Made by a program: the position numbers and the translations under genes | Assembly: GCA_903828145.1 (NCBI GenBank) | Contig: CAIKKY010000031.1 | Span: 1 to 64,000 of the forward strand | DNA from: an uncultured Hyphomicrobiales bacterium | Lineage (GTDB): Bacteria > Pseudomonadota > Alphaproteobacteria > Rhizobiales > Devosiaceae | DNA length: 64,000 nucleotides | Direction of reading: 5' to 3' | Shown: piece after piece, positions 45,320 to 53,196 of the stretch | Layout of the letters: every line of letters begins with the position of its first letter | Position numbering within the stretch: the first letter of the stretch is position 1 | The notes under the pieces: model-generated | Told to the model about the DNA's origin: nothing | Database searches by the model: none | Seen by the model: only the letters and a program-made list of their open reading frames with translations

Positions 45320-46111
45320 TTATCCGGGCCATCGATCATCAACCTTAAGATCACCATCGCAATGCGCATACTCTGCAAACTGGCCCGTTTGGACACCCCT
45401 GCATACCCAAACATAGTTCCCCTGATTGTCAAATCCGTCCCAGTCCCAGTCCACATCTACAGTTTCGGTATTTAAAATTGGCAGGGCGTCTATCGCCTCG
45501 TCAATAGTCATCACTTCGCCATAAGGCTTAAGGCAAATGCTGGCCCAATTACTGTCCTTCAAACCTGCAAGACATATTGCCTCTCCTAGGCTGATCCCAA
45601 ATGGCCTGCCGCAAATTATTGACCAACGGGCCCCAGTTGCTCCGCGACAAATGCCCTGAGCCAACGGCAAGTGCTCTCCAAAAGTGCGACATACGCCGAC
45701 GACGTCTCCACCAGTTAGGGCACGGCACACAGCGTCACCCAAGCTGTATCGCATGGGTATTCCAAAGCTGAGAACATCACAGGCATCTGCGTTGACATCT
45801 CCAACGCCAGCAGCACAAACGCCCTCTTCAAAGCTTATGGCCTTATCAATACCGGGCAACAACGATCTATGTTTGCATCGCGCGGCGTCTTTATTCCACA
45901 CGACGCAAAATGCAAAGCCCGCCGCTTGGGAAACCGCATATGTATTATTATCGTACACATTCTCTTTGATCAGGAGATTTATTATCGAGTCCAGCAATGG
46001 GGACCCTGTTGTTCTCTGCTGCGCAAGAGACGGACCTGTCAGTGTCAAGGATATGAGGAAAAAAAGTGCGAAGAGGTGACCAAAATATAATCGGCGTGAG
46101 CATATTCTCAT
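45320..46111 (-). CDS. Secreted protein with tandem cysteine-pair repeats (element cargo)
   Basis: I do not recognise this 263-residue protein. It has a signal peptide (LFALFFLISLTLTGPSLA, cleaved near residue 30). Cysteines occur in pairs 10-14 residues apart (69/79, 99/111, 129/141, 155/167, 180/193, 237/251) and the pairs repeat every 25-30 residues. The repeat pattern is roughly G-x-A-x-C, then C, then (F/Y)G. The C-terminal part is acidic and aromatic (VDVDWDWDGFD). Disulfides in the periplasm or outside are likely. It is the gene nearest the left end of the element, where cargo is usual; its role is unknown. Confidence 0.75.
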   Translation of the reverse strand: MRICSRRLYFGHLFALFFLISLTLTGPSLAQQRTTGSPLLDSIINLLIKENVYDNNTYAVSQAAGFAFCVVWNKDAARCKHRSLLPGIDKAISFEEGVCAAGVGDVNADACDVLSFGIPMRYSLGDAVCRALTGGDVVGVCRTFGEHLPLAQGICRGATGARWSIICGRPFGISLGEAICLAGLKDSNWASICLKPYGEVMTIDEAIDALPILNTETVDVDWDWDGFDNQGNYVWVCRGVQTGQFAEYAHCDGDLKVDDRWPG

Positions 46112-46313
46112 GATTAAGCAGCCCCCCCTAAACTAGCACCTAAAATCGAACTACGAAGTCAGAGATTACATCTCTCCGCAGGGCTTTAGGCTAGCAGCTT
46201 GAATGAAGCGGTCAACTCGATTCAGCTAAGAGAAAGCCTAGGTCATTGTGCGCGTCACAGTTCCGGAGGGCTGTAGAATGCCGTACTGGCCTACCTATAT
46301 GCGGTTGGCCCCA

Positions 46314-46649
46314 TTAGGCCGTATTGCGCCAGAGCCGACAACCTAAACCATGATGTGACCAGTCCCTAACTCTGTCCCATCCCAAACGTCTCAATGCAGA
46401 ACCTACATCCTTCGCGTGCGGATGTGTTCGGTATTTCCCTTGTAGCCTGAGCACCAGTTCCTCCATAGACCAGTGGCGGTCCCTCTGCGCAGGGGGGAGC
46501 GAGCGCATCAATTCCTCGATCTGCTGGTCGAGGGGTTTGTAGGGTGGCGCTGCACTCTGACTTGCCTTGCGTTGGCGCTGCTCCTCCTCCGCACGGAGGC
46601 TCGCTTCCCTGATTTGCCGTAGCTGTTCTCGGTAATGTCGTAGGTACAT
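46314..46649 (-). CDS. Element protein of unknown function (111 residues)
   Basis: This 111-residue protein has a strongly charged helical start (YLRHYREQLRQIREASLRAEEEQRQRK), a proline-rich link and a C-terminal globular piece (about residues 60-108) ending DVGSALRRLGWDRVRDW. The end resembles winged-helix tails seen on phage and plasmid replication proteins. It is encoded after the primase on the same strand, on the far side of the candidate origin. A replication-accessory or regulatory role is a guess. Confidence 0.6.
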   Translation of the reverse strand: MYLRHYREQLRQIREASLRAEEEQRQRKASQSAAPPYKPLDQQIEELMRSLPPAQRDRHWSMEELVLRLQGKYRTHPHAKDVGSALRRLGWDRVRDWSHHGLGCRLWRNTA

Positions 46650-46679
46650 GGCTTCTCACTGGTGGTGGTCGAGGGCGTC

Positions 46680-46781
46680 TGCGCACTTTGCGCACTTTTC
46701 AGGCTTTTTCAGAAAATTTTCTATAGACGAATATAATAGAAAATTTTCCTCAAAACAGCTGAAAAGTGCGCAAAGTGCGCA
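46680..46781. repeat. Candidate replication origin: 23-bp inverted repeats with AT-rich centre
   Basis: The arms 46680-46702 and 46759-46781 are perfect inverted repeats of 23 bp. Each arm contains two tandem copies of a GCGCACTTT-like unit. The 56-bp centre is AT-rich and contains two copies of AGAAAATTTTC. Iterons with an AT-rich centre next to a primase-helicase gene are typical of P4-type origins. It lies between the primase gene end and the small gene at 46649. Confidence 0.65.
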
Positions 46782-46792
46782 GCACCCTTGTA

Positions 46793-49231
46793 TTACGGCA
46801 CGATTGGCGCTGCGGTAGATTGCAACGGTTGAAAGTCAATGTCTTTGTAGTGACGGCGACCCAGATCAAGTTCAATATTCCGTTCAGCGAGACGTTTTGT
46901 GAATTTTGCTTGCGAAACAGGATGATGTCCAGTGTCAGTGCAGTAGTTATAGTATGAAGTGTATACCTTCCCCTTTTCGATCGTATTACCATACGCGTTT
47001 ATCATGTGTTGACTGAACCAATCACCAATAATGTCCTCTGCGGTTTTATAGTCCAAAACTGCATCTGATATGCTCTGAGGAATTAGCAGGCCATTGAGGC
47101 GATAGTCTTTTAGACCTTCCAGCGCCCAGTTCAGCACCCCAGTCCCCTCTTTCTGCAACTTGGCTGCTAGGTTCGGATCACGCTGAGCCTCAGGCACCAC
47201 ATGTGTAAATGGGATCAGGAGCATACGACGCCACATACCGTCGGACATGTCGCGAATTTCAGGCTTGTGATTACCCACCATCACGAAGTTGAACTGCGGC
47301 TGGAAATTGAAGGGTTTCCCGTACAACGGGCGCGCTTGAATTGTATCTCCGCCGGTTAGGTCCTTAACTAAGGCAGAGTTCATTTTGCCGTTTTCCGGCA
47401 ACTCATTGCAGTACACCAAGCGCATCCCCTTAAGGACTGCCAACTCAGGGGTCGCTCCAGTTCCCGCCCTCAGCCCCTCCATGATCAGGTCGGTTGAGAC
47501 CTTGTGTGCATAGTCACCGAGAAGCCATTTCATCAGCTCGATGAAGGTCGATTTGCCATTTGCTCCGGCCCCGTAGAGGAAGATGAGTTTCTGGATTTCG
47601 GGCTTTCCAAACAAAAAGAGCCCCGCGAGCTGCTGAAGCAGCCGCTGCACATCTTTATCGGGCTGCACTGTATCCAAGAACTGCTGGAATATGGGGTAAG
47701 CAGCTGTCGCGTCGAAATGAACGGCCAAGCGCTTGCTGATTAGCAGACTAGGATCGGGGGCAAGAAGCGTTTGACGTCCTAGATCAAGGACCCCATTCCC
47801 CACGCCCACCAGATGCGGGTCGACATTGAACTCGGCGATGCTGGCGCTCATTTCGGACTGTGCAAAGCCCAATTCGGCCATAGCCTTCATGCGGGCCAAC
47901 GTGCTGCCCTCCGTAGCCACTTTAAGAAGGCGCGCCCCTTCCTTGGGGTCGCCTAAACTGAACGCCGCGCGCGCATCTGCCTTGATCGCTTCAAGTGCTT
48001 CCTGCGCCAAGATCAACTCTCTGGTCGGCTGGCAGATGTTCCAGCCCGAAGTGGCCGAGAACTCCAAGACGTCGCCGGTTTCGTAAATGCGAATGAACCT
48101 GTCGCGGTAAAGCTGCGCGAACTTCTGGCCCCGCAGCACATCATGGTCACCCTGCGAAAGATCAAAAGGACCAATAACTGAGGGGCTGAGCCGATAACCA
48201 TTTACCTGCGCAATATGGAACAAAGTTCCTAAAGTGACGCCGCCATCAGCCTGAAGGCTGCTCCAAGTGGTGTCAAAGACCATTGGATCGTACTTCGAAG
48301 CGGTAGGGTTGGCAGGATCGCCGCCTGCGCTCCAATTACGTGCAACGGTTTCCGCACACAACCAACCCGTCCAATGCACAGCGGCCAGCATCTGGAACCA
48401 AACGGGGTAGTCACAGTCGGGGTCGATATGGCCCAAGGCATCCACAACCCTGTCAACCTCGCCCTGCGCTTCAATAGGCGGTGCATTAGGCGCAATCGCC
48501 AGTGGAACCCTAGAAATCGTAGTTTTGGGAGCGCGCCCCGCGTATACGCCCCCCGTTGCACTCGCCCGCGTCAGCGCACTCTCAAACACGCCGAAATCCA
48601 AAGGCAGGCAGCTGTTGGAGGCCATGACAATCGGCGAGTCATACTGAGGTTTCCGGTTAGTGGTTCCGACCGGCCGCAGGACGCTTGAAATGTCGCCGTT
48701 GCGGGCAGGATCAGCCAACAACTCAGTGCCGGACGTAGCGACTAACTGCCTCATGATCGCGGCGACGCGCAGATAATCGTCCTTCGGCACATCCTCAGAG
48801 AACGGCCAGTAGCAGTGCAGACCACCGCCGGATCGGATAATCAACGGAATGGGCAGACCGACCTTGCCGCAGAAGCACCGCAGCGCAGCCTCAGCATCTC
48901 CCTCGTTTGCGTACCCCTTGCCCTGAGCGGCTTTGTCAGCGCCGCAGTCGATGTCCAGCCAATAACTCCGGACATGCCCGGCGTTTTCTTTCGTACGCTG
49001 CTTCAACTCCCCCTTTTCGTTCGCGTAGCTCGGCTGCAAATAGGAGGCACATGCGTGGTACACGTTGAAGCCCATACCATCGTGGGCGCGAACCACCTCT
49101 GTCAACTCGTCAAGGGAGTTACAGGGGACGTTGATTTTTGCGACCCCCTTCATGAGGAAGGCAAAATAGGTGCCGCCCGATGGGAGGATAAGGGCCAAGA
49201 AATCCTCGAGGGTCAGGGTGTCGCTCATCAA
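46793..49231 (-). CDS. P4-type primase-helicase
   Basis: This 812-residue protein starts at 49231. The N-terminal primase part has RSYWLDIDCG (catalytic Asp), IIRSGGGLHCYWPF and DPARNGDISS. The second half holds a D5/P4-type superfamily 3 helicase: Walker A GAGANGKST near residues 548-560, Walker B LVYCNELPENGK, and an arginine-rich FVMVGNHKPEIRDMSDGMWRRM. It would start and drive replication of the excised element. It overlaps the AlpA-like gene by four bases. Confidence 0.9.
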   Translation of the reverse strand: MMSDTLTLEDFLALILPSGGTYFAFLMKGVAKINVPCNSLDELTEVVRAHDGMGFNVYHACASYLQPSYANEKGELKQRTKENAGHVRSYWLDIDCGADKAAQGKGYANEGDAEAALRCFCGKVGLPIPLIIRSGGGLHCYWPFSEDVPKDDYLRVAAIMRQLVATSGTELLADPARNGDISSVLRPVGTTNRKPQYDSPIVMASNSCLPLDFGVFESALTRASATGGVYAGRAPKTTISRVPLAIAPNAPPIEAQGEVDRVVDALGHIDPDCDYPVWFQMLAAVHWTGWLCAETVARNWSAGGDPANPTASKYDPMVFDTTWSSLQADGGVTLGTLFHIAQVNGYRLSPSVIGPFDLSQGDHDVLRGQKFAQLYRDRFIRIYETGDVLEFSATSGWNICQPTRELILAQEALEAIKADARAAFSLGDPKEGARLLKVATEGSTLARMKAMAELGFAQSEMSASIAEFNVDPHLVGVGNGVLDLGRQTLLAPDPSLLISKRLAVHFDATAAYPIFQQFLDTVQPDKDVQRLLQQLAGLFLFGKPEIQKLIFLYGAGANGKSTFIELMKWLLGDYAHKVSTDLIMEGLRAGTGATPELAVLKGMRLVYCNELPENGKMNSALVKDLTGGDTIQARPLYGKPFNFQPQFNFVMVGNHKPEIRDMSDGMWRRMLLIPFTHVVPEAQRDPNLAAKLQKEGTGVLNWALEGLKDYRLNGLLIPQSISDAVLDYKTAEDIIGDWFSQHMINAYGNTIEKGKVYTSYYNYCTDTGHHPVSQAKFTKRLAERNIELDLGRRHYKDIDFQPLQSTAAPIVP

Positions 49232-49452
49232 AACTCCTCCCCACCAGTCGCAGCGCCTTCAACCTGCTTCTGAGCAAGCCAATCGGCGACCTGCTCACTG
49301 CTCCAGGCGGTGACGGCTTGCGACAGCCGGATAGGAGCCGGGAAGTCCCCCCGAGCGACCCAGCGGTAAAGCGTGCTGGAACTGATGGAGAGGAGGGACG
49401 TAAGGTCCCGCTCGCGAAGAAACGCGCTCTTGCGCAGAATTTCAGGAAGCAT
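49228..49452 (-). CDS. AlpA-family excisionase/regulator
   Basis: This 74-residue protein has the AlpA helix-turn-helix (LTSLLSISSSTLYRWVARGDFPAPIRLSQ, then WSSEQVADWLAQK). AlpA-type proteins control integrase genes in P4-like elements and act as excision factors. Its stop overlaps the start of the primase gene (ATGA). It lies in the usual place between accessory gene and primase. Confidence 0.85.
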   Translation of the reverse strand: MLPEILRKSAFLRERDLTSLLSISSSTLYRWVARGDFPAPIRLSQAVTAWSSEQVADWLAQKQVEGAATGGEEF

Positions 49453-49528
49453 TTGCCGCCCTCATGATTAAACATGAAGGTTCTACGGACTGTAGGTAGC
49501 CGGCGCATTGGCATGAAATGCACGAAAA

Positions 49529-50056
49529 TTAGGAAAGGTGCTTTCCAGCAGTTCGAGCCTGTTGCCGCAGGCTCTGAGCATGTTGCACGCCCATCGAGGC
49601 ATAAGCCCTTCGAGTGACCCGCTCCAAGATCGGCGGCCTACCACCATTCTTGGTGTAGTCCTCCCAATACCCGTTGATTTGCTCAATAAGCCTAGCTGCC
49701 TCCATCGAATCCCCGTCCGCGAGAATATCGGCAAACTGGGCGAGCAGCTTTGCATCTTGAAGTTCAGGCCGTCTGCCTTTGCTGCCCGGTTTCCGATTGG
49801 CGCTTTTCCGGAGGTTGGACAAGACTGAATTCCCCATAGCCGCTACGGCCAGCTTGCGTGCGACGTCGGCGGACAAGGAGGGCTCTTCGTCCTGCAAAGC
49901 GGCCTCAACTAACTGTACCTGACTGAAGTCAACCTCTACCTCAAACCACGTGCCGGGCTCGGCCTTGGTGCGCGGGCGACCGCGACCGCGTTTCTGTGTG
50001 ACTGGCTGCACAGCAACCCTCGCTGCTTCAGATTTCCACTTTGCAGCCAGTCTCAT
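49529..50056 (-). CDS. Element protein with AT-hook-like motif (unknown function)
   Basis: This 175-residue protein has an N-terminal basic segment with RGRGRPRTK, an AT-hook-like minor-groove binding motif. The rest is mostly helical (ADVARKLAVAAM, LLAQFADILADGDSMEAARLIEQI). It ends QARTAGKHLS. It lies between the integrase and AlpA genes on the same strand. A DNA-binding accessory role is possible, but I do not recognise the family. Confidence 0.65.
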   Translation of the reverse strand: MRLAAKWKSEAARVAVQPVTQKRGRGRPRTKAEPGTWFEVEVDFSQVQLVEAALQDEEPSLSADVARKLAVAAMGNSVLSNLRKSANRKPGSKGRRPELQDAKLLAQFADILADGDSMEAARLIEQINGYWEDYTKNGGRPPILERVTRRAYASMGVQHAQSLRQQARTAGKHLS

Positions 50057-50089
50057 GTCTCACACTGAGGTGTGAACTCCCCCAAACGG

Positions 50090-51073
50090 CTAGGCCCCAA
50101 GCTTCGCAGCCAACTCCTCAACCTTGGCATGCGCATAGCGCAGCAACATGCGGGCATCCCTATGCCCGGAGATTGACCCCACCTCAGGCATCGTCAGTCC
50201 CATCTCAAAGAACCGGCTGATGGCTTCGTGTCGCAGATCGTGAAAGTGCAGGTCATCTATCCCCGCTTTGCGGGTCACTCTTTCCCACGCAAGTCGGAGT
50301 GCATTGGCTGACAGCGGGAACACCCGACCGGACGCAGCCAGTCTCGCGCTGAGCAGCCACTTTGCTCTTGCCGTTAAGGGGATCGTGCGGGGGTGGCCCG
50401 TCTTGGTCTCAGGTATGAGCAACAGCCCCTTGTCGAGCTGCAGATGCTCCCAGCGCATGGCGAGGATTTCGCCGCGCCTCATGCCAGTCTCGACCGCGAA
50501 CTCGATTATGGCTGCAAGGTGCGGGGTCTGGCACGCAACTGCCACTCGCATGAGGCGCTCAAACTCTCCCGGCTTCAGCCGTCGCTCGCGCCGCTGGTCG
50601 GCTCCCTTCACCTTCACTTTGGCGAGCGGGTTCTCGGGCAGGGGTATGCCCCATTCATCAATGGCGACATTGAACATGTGCCGGATGGGATTGAGCTGAC
50701 GGCGCACAGTGGCCGCAGCCACCTCTTCCAGTCTCTCGTCCCGGTAGCGGACGAAGTCCGCCATCTTCAGTGCGAAAAGGCTCTTGTTGCAGATCGCATG
50801 CCGAGCGAAGGCATCCAGCACGATGGTCTCAACCTGTGCGCTCTTCTTCTTGGCAACTATCTCGTCCCGGTAGCGGCGCACCAGCTCGCCAAGCGTCAGC
50901 TTCTTCAGTGCACTCCTATCTGCACCAAGCCCCTCGCGGTCAGCAGCCACTTCGGAGCTGCGTGCCCATTCCTGGGCATCCTTCAATCTAATGAATGTGC
51001 GTGACACGCTTCGCTGCCCAAGCCGTCTGACTTGGACCTGCCACTTCTCACCACGCTTGCGTATTGCGGCCAT
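50090..51073 (-). CDS. int: Tyrosine integrase of the element
   Basis: This 327-residue site-specific recombinase has an N-terminal arm-binding segment, a core-binding domain (about residues 60-150) and a catalytic domain. Visible catalytic residues are Arg in GMRRGEIL, His and Arg in HDLRHE, His in SGHRDA and Tyr in LLRYAH. It starts 80 bases from the tRNA-Val copy at 51154, typical of integrases that use a tRNA as attachment site. The arm-site pair 51088-51105 lies directly before its start and may also regulate it. Confidence 0.93.
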   Translation of the reverse strand: MAAIRKRGEKWQVQVRRLGQRSVSRTFIRLKDAQEWARSSEVAADREGLGADRSALKKLTLGELVRRYRDEIVAKKKSAQVETIVLDAFARHAICNKSLFALKMADFVRYRDERLEEVAAATVRRQLNPIRHMFNVAIDEWGIPLPENPLAKVKVKGADQRRERRLKPGEFERLMRVAVACQTPHLAAIIEFAVETGMRRGEILAMRWEHLQLDKGLLLIPETKTGHPRTIPLTARAKWLLSARLAASGRVFPLSANALRLAWERVTRKAGIDDLHFHDLRHEAISRFFEMGLTMPEVGSISGHRDARMLLRYAHAKVEELAAKLGA

Positions 51074-51087
51074 TGCCGGTCCCTCGC

Positions 51088-51105
51088 TGTGACACAGTTG
51101 TGACA
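51088..51105. repeat. Right arm-type integrase site pair
   Basis: TGTGACA-CAGT-TGTGACA is a direct repeat with an 11-bp period, one helical turn. It matches the site at 45108-45125 except for one base of the spacer. It lies between int and the right attachment repeat. Confidence 0.6.
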
Positions 51106-51152
51106 GCTGAGTTTCCTAAACCACGCCGGAACGGCTAAGTCCTTGCCACCAA

Positions 51153-51232
51153 ATGGTGGGTGCGACAGGGATTGAACCTGTGACCCCTACCGTGTGAAGG
51201 TAGTGCTCTCCCGCTGAGCTACGCACCCGACC
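51153..51232. repeat. attR: 80-bp perfect direct repeat with the tRNA-Val gene
   Basis: This is the identical partner of 44943-45022. It contains the tRNA-Val(CAC) gene that keeps its chromosomal upstream sequence, so this copy is taken as the native one. The integrase lies just inside. Confidence 0.85.
51154..51228 (-). tRNA. tRNA-Val (anticodon CAC), native copy
   Basis: The sequence is identical to the copy at 44944-45018: acceptor GGGTGCG/CGCACCC, anticodon loop TTCACAC and encoded CCA. It follows tRNA-Val(GAC) on the same strand by 49 bp, and the shared promoter at 51398-51426 probably serves both. Confidence 0.94.
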
Positions 51233-51277
51233 GTTCTGGTCGGCAAAACAAGGGCTTACGCCTCAGTCAACGAAGGA

Positions 51278-51352
51278 TGGTGGGTGTAACAGGGATTGAA
51301 CCTGTGACCCCTACCATGTCAAGGTAGTGCTCTCCCGCTGAGCTATACACCC
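51278..51352 (-). tRNA. tRNA-Val (anticodon GAC)
   Basis: The minus strand reads GGGTGTA...TACACCC with encoded CCA (51278-51280). The anticodon stem CTACC/GGTAG encloses the loop TTGACAT, giving anticodon GAC. It differs from the adjacent tRNA-Val(CAC) only in a few acceptor and anticodon-loop bases. Confidence 0.95.
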
Positions 51353-51397
51353 ATCGCTTCGCCGAGCCCCGCCAAGGCGGCCGCCCGTGTGGGCGCG

Positions 51398-51426
51398 ATA
51401 CACCACAAATACCGCGCCGGGGTCAA
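51398..51426 (-). promoter_or_regulatory. Promoter of the tRNA-Val pair
   Basis: On the minus strand TTGACC (51421-51426) and GTGTAT (51398-51403) are 17 bases apart. The predicted start lies about 40 bases before tRNA-Val(GAC). This chromosomal promoter supports the right copy as the native tRNA. Confidence 0.6.
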
Positions 51427-51448
51427 GGGGTGAAAGCCGATGAATGGT

Positions 51449-51808
51449 TCAGGCGGCCAGGAGCCGCTCCACCTCGTGCACGAGATCCTTCAGATGGAAG
51501 GGCTTCGACAGCACCGACGCATCGCGCGGGGCTTCGGAATCGGGGTTGAGCGCCACGGCGGCAAAACCGGTGATGAACATCACTTTGAGATCGGGATCGA
51601 GTTCGGTGGCGCGGCGCGCCAGTTCGATGCCGTCCATCTCCGGCATGACGATATCGGAGAGCAGCAGCGAGAAGGGTTCTTCGCGCAGGCGCTCGTAAGC
51701 GGATTTGCCATTGTCGAAACTCACGACATCATAGCCGGCGTTTTTGAGGGCACGCGTCAGAAACTGGCGCATGTCATTATCGTCTTCGGCGAGCAGGATG
51801 CGCTTCAT
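51449..51808 (-). CDS. cpdR: CpdR response regulator (CtrA-degradation adaptor)
   Basis: The ATG at 51808 gives a 119-residue single-domain receiver beginning MKRILLAEDDNDMR. The phosphoacceptor is Asp52 (LLLSDIVMPEMDG), and Lys in SKPFHL closes the site. The sequence matches alphaproteobacterial CpdR, which, when unphosphorylated, directs ClpXP to cell-cycle substrates and is switched by the CckA-ChpT relay. No output domain is present. Confidence 0.95.
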   Translation of the reverse strand: MKRILLAEDDNDMRQFLTRALKNAGYDVVSFDNGKSAYERLREEPFSLLLSDIVMPEMDGIELARRATELDPDLKVMFITGFAAVALNPDSEAPRDASVLSKPFHLKDLVHEVERLLAA

Positions 51809-51941
51809 TTCCAACCTATGGAGCATTCAACAGGGCGCGAAACTATCCGCTGATGCTTAACGCATGTTTGCTGAAGCGGATACGGATTTGCTGACATCAA
51901 TTTGACCGCTCGCGAAGAAATGCTCGGTTGGTCAGTCGATT

Positions 51942-52889
51942 ATGGACAATCGGGGCGACAGCGGTCAGAGTGCGGGAATCGTGCGCCGGAGGGGATCGTT
52001 GCAGTCCGACTATTGGGACAGGCCAGCTTTCGAAACCGTTCGCCCCAGGCGGCTGACGGCGCCTGTGGTTTTCAACTCCGCCCATTCCGGCCGCGACTAC
52101 CCGCAGCGCTTTCTCGACATGACCCGGCTGGACCATCTGTCGATCCGGCAATCGGAAGATGCTTTTGTCGATGCGCTGGTGGCGCGCGCCCCGCACATGG
52201 GCACGCCGCTGCTTCGGGCGCATTTTCCGCGCTGCTATCTCGATGTGAACCGCGAGCCGTGGGAACTCGACCCCGCCATGTTCGAGGGGGCGCTGCCCGA
52301 TGGCATCAATAGCGCCAGCCCCCGGGTGGCAGCGGGGCTCGGCACGCTCGCCCGCGTCGTGGCGGAAAACAAGCCGATCTACCGCGAGCCGCTCACCTTT
52401 CAGGATGCGCGGATGCGGATCGAGGGCATTTACCAGCCCTATCATGCCACGCTGCAACGGCTGTTGAGCGAAGCCTTTACGGCGTTCGGGGTGGCGGTGC
52501 TGGTGGATTGCCACTCCATGCCGCGCCTGCCGCGCACCGGCGACAGGGCGGCGCCTGATATTGTTTTGGGCGATCGTTACGGCACCACCTGCGCGCCGAT
52601 CATTATTGATCTGGCTGAAATGGTGTTTGCGTCCGCCGGCATGCGGGTCATGCGCAACCGGCCCTATGCCGGGGGCTTTGTCACCCGATCCTATGGACGG
52701 CCGCGCCACGGCATCCATGCGCTGCAGGTCGAAGTGAGCCGCCACCTCTATATGAATGAAGTGACACTCGAGCGGCACGAGGGCTTCGATATGGTGCGGG
52801 CGCTGATGGACCGGCTGATTGTCGCGCTGATCGGACTCGATCCGGCGCTGCTCGCGGGGTTTTCAGACGACAAGGCGGCTGCTGAATAA
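51942..52889 (+). CDS. N-formylglutamate amidohydrolase family protein
   Basis: This 315-residue protein has VVFNSAHSGRDYPQRFL near residue 40, DCHSMPRLP near residue 185 and ALQVEVSRHLYM near the C-terminus. These are characteristic blocks of the N-formylglutamate amidohydrolase family, which in histidine catabolism release formate and glutamate. No hut genes are near, so the substrate is uncertain. The first ~30 residues are not conserved in my recollection and the start could be later. Confidence 0.88.
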   Translation: MDNRGDSGQSAGIVRRRGSLQSDYWDRPAFETVRPRRLTAPVVFNSAHSGRDYPQRFLDMTRLDHLSIRQSEDAFVDALVARAPHMGTPLLRAHFPRCYLDVNREPWELDPAMFEGALPDGINSASPRVAAGLGTLARVVAENKPIYREPLTFQDARMRIEGIYQPYHATLQRLLSEAFTAFGVAVLVDCHSMPRLPRTGDRAAPDIVLGDRYGTTCAPIIIDLAEMVFASAGMRVMRNRPYAGGFVTRSYGRPRHGIHALQVEVSRHLYMNEVTLERHEGFDMVRALMDRLIVALIGLDPALLAGFSDDKAAAE

Positions 52890-52926
52890 AGCAGCGTGCA
52901 GCTATCCCCAAACAACGCTGAACAAG

Positions 52927-53060
52927 AAAAAGGGCCGCGACGAATGCGGCCCAGTTCAAGGGAGGAAACGAGAGCAGTACCGAGCGCGCCGGACTTGGCG
53001 CGAACATGACTCTGCCACACATCATGCACGATCTGGCGTGAACTGATTTGCACGGGACCA
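52927..53060 (-). ncRNA. Candidate small RNA with Rho-independent end and CCUCCC motif
   Basis: A 7-bp GC hairpin (GGGCCGC/GCGGCCC, 52932-52952) followed on the minus strand by five T makes a strong terminator, yet no minus-strand gene ends here. Just before it, on the same strand, lies CGTTTCCTCCCTTG, which could pair with ribosome-binding sites, as in rhizobial CCUCC-type sRNAs. The 5' end is not clear and no convincing promoter was found. The gap 52890-53196 between two plus-strand genes holds nothing else that I see. Confidence 0.4.
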
Positions 53061-53196
53061 CAAGGCATCAAACATTGATGCACAGGCGGTTGTCCTGTGT
53101 TGTTGCATAAATGAATCAGGTCGGCTCTTGCCTCAGGCCCGTCGGCGCGGCTACGCAGGGGCAGCACTTCTGCCGCACATTGCTCAAGAGGCTCCC

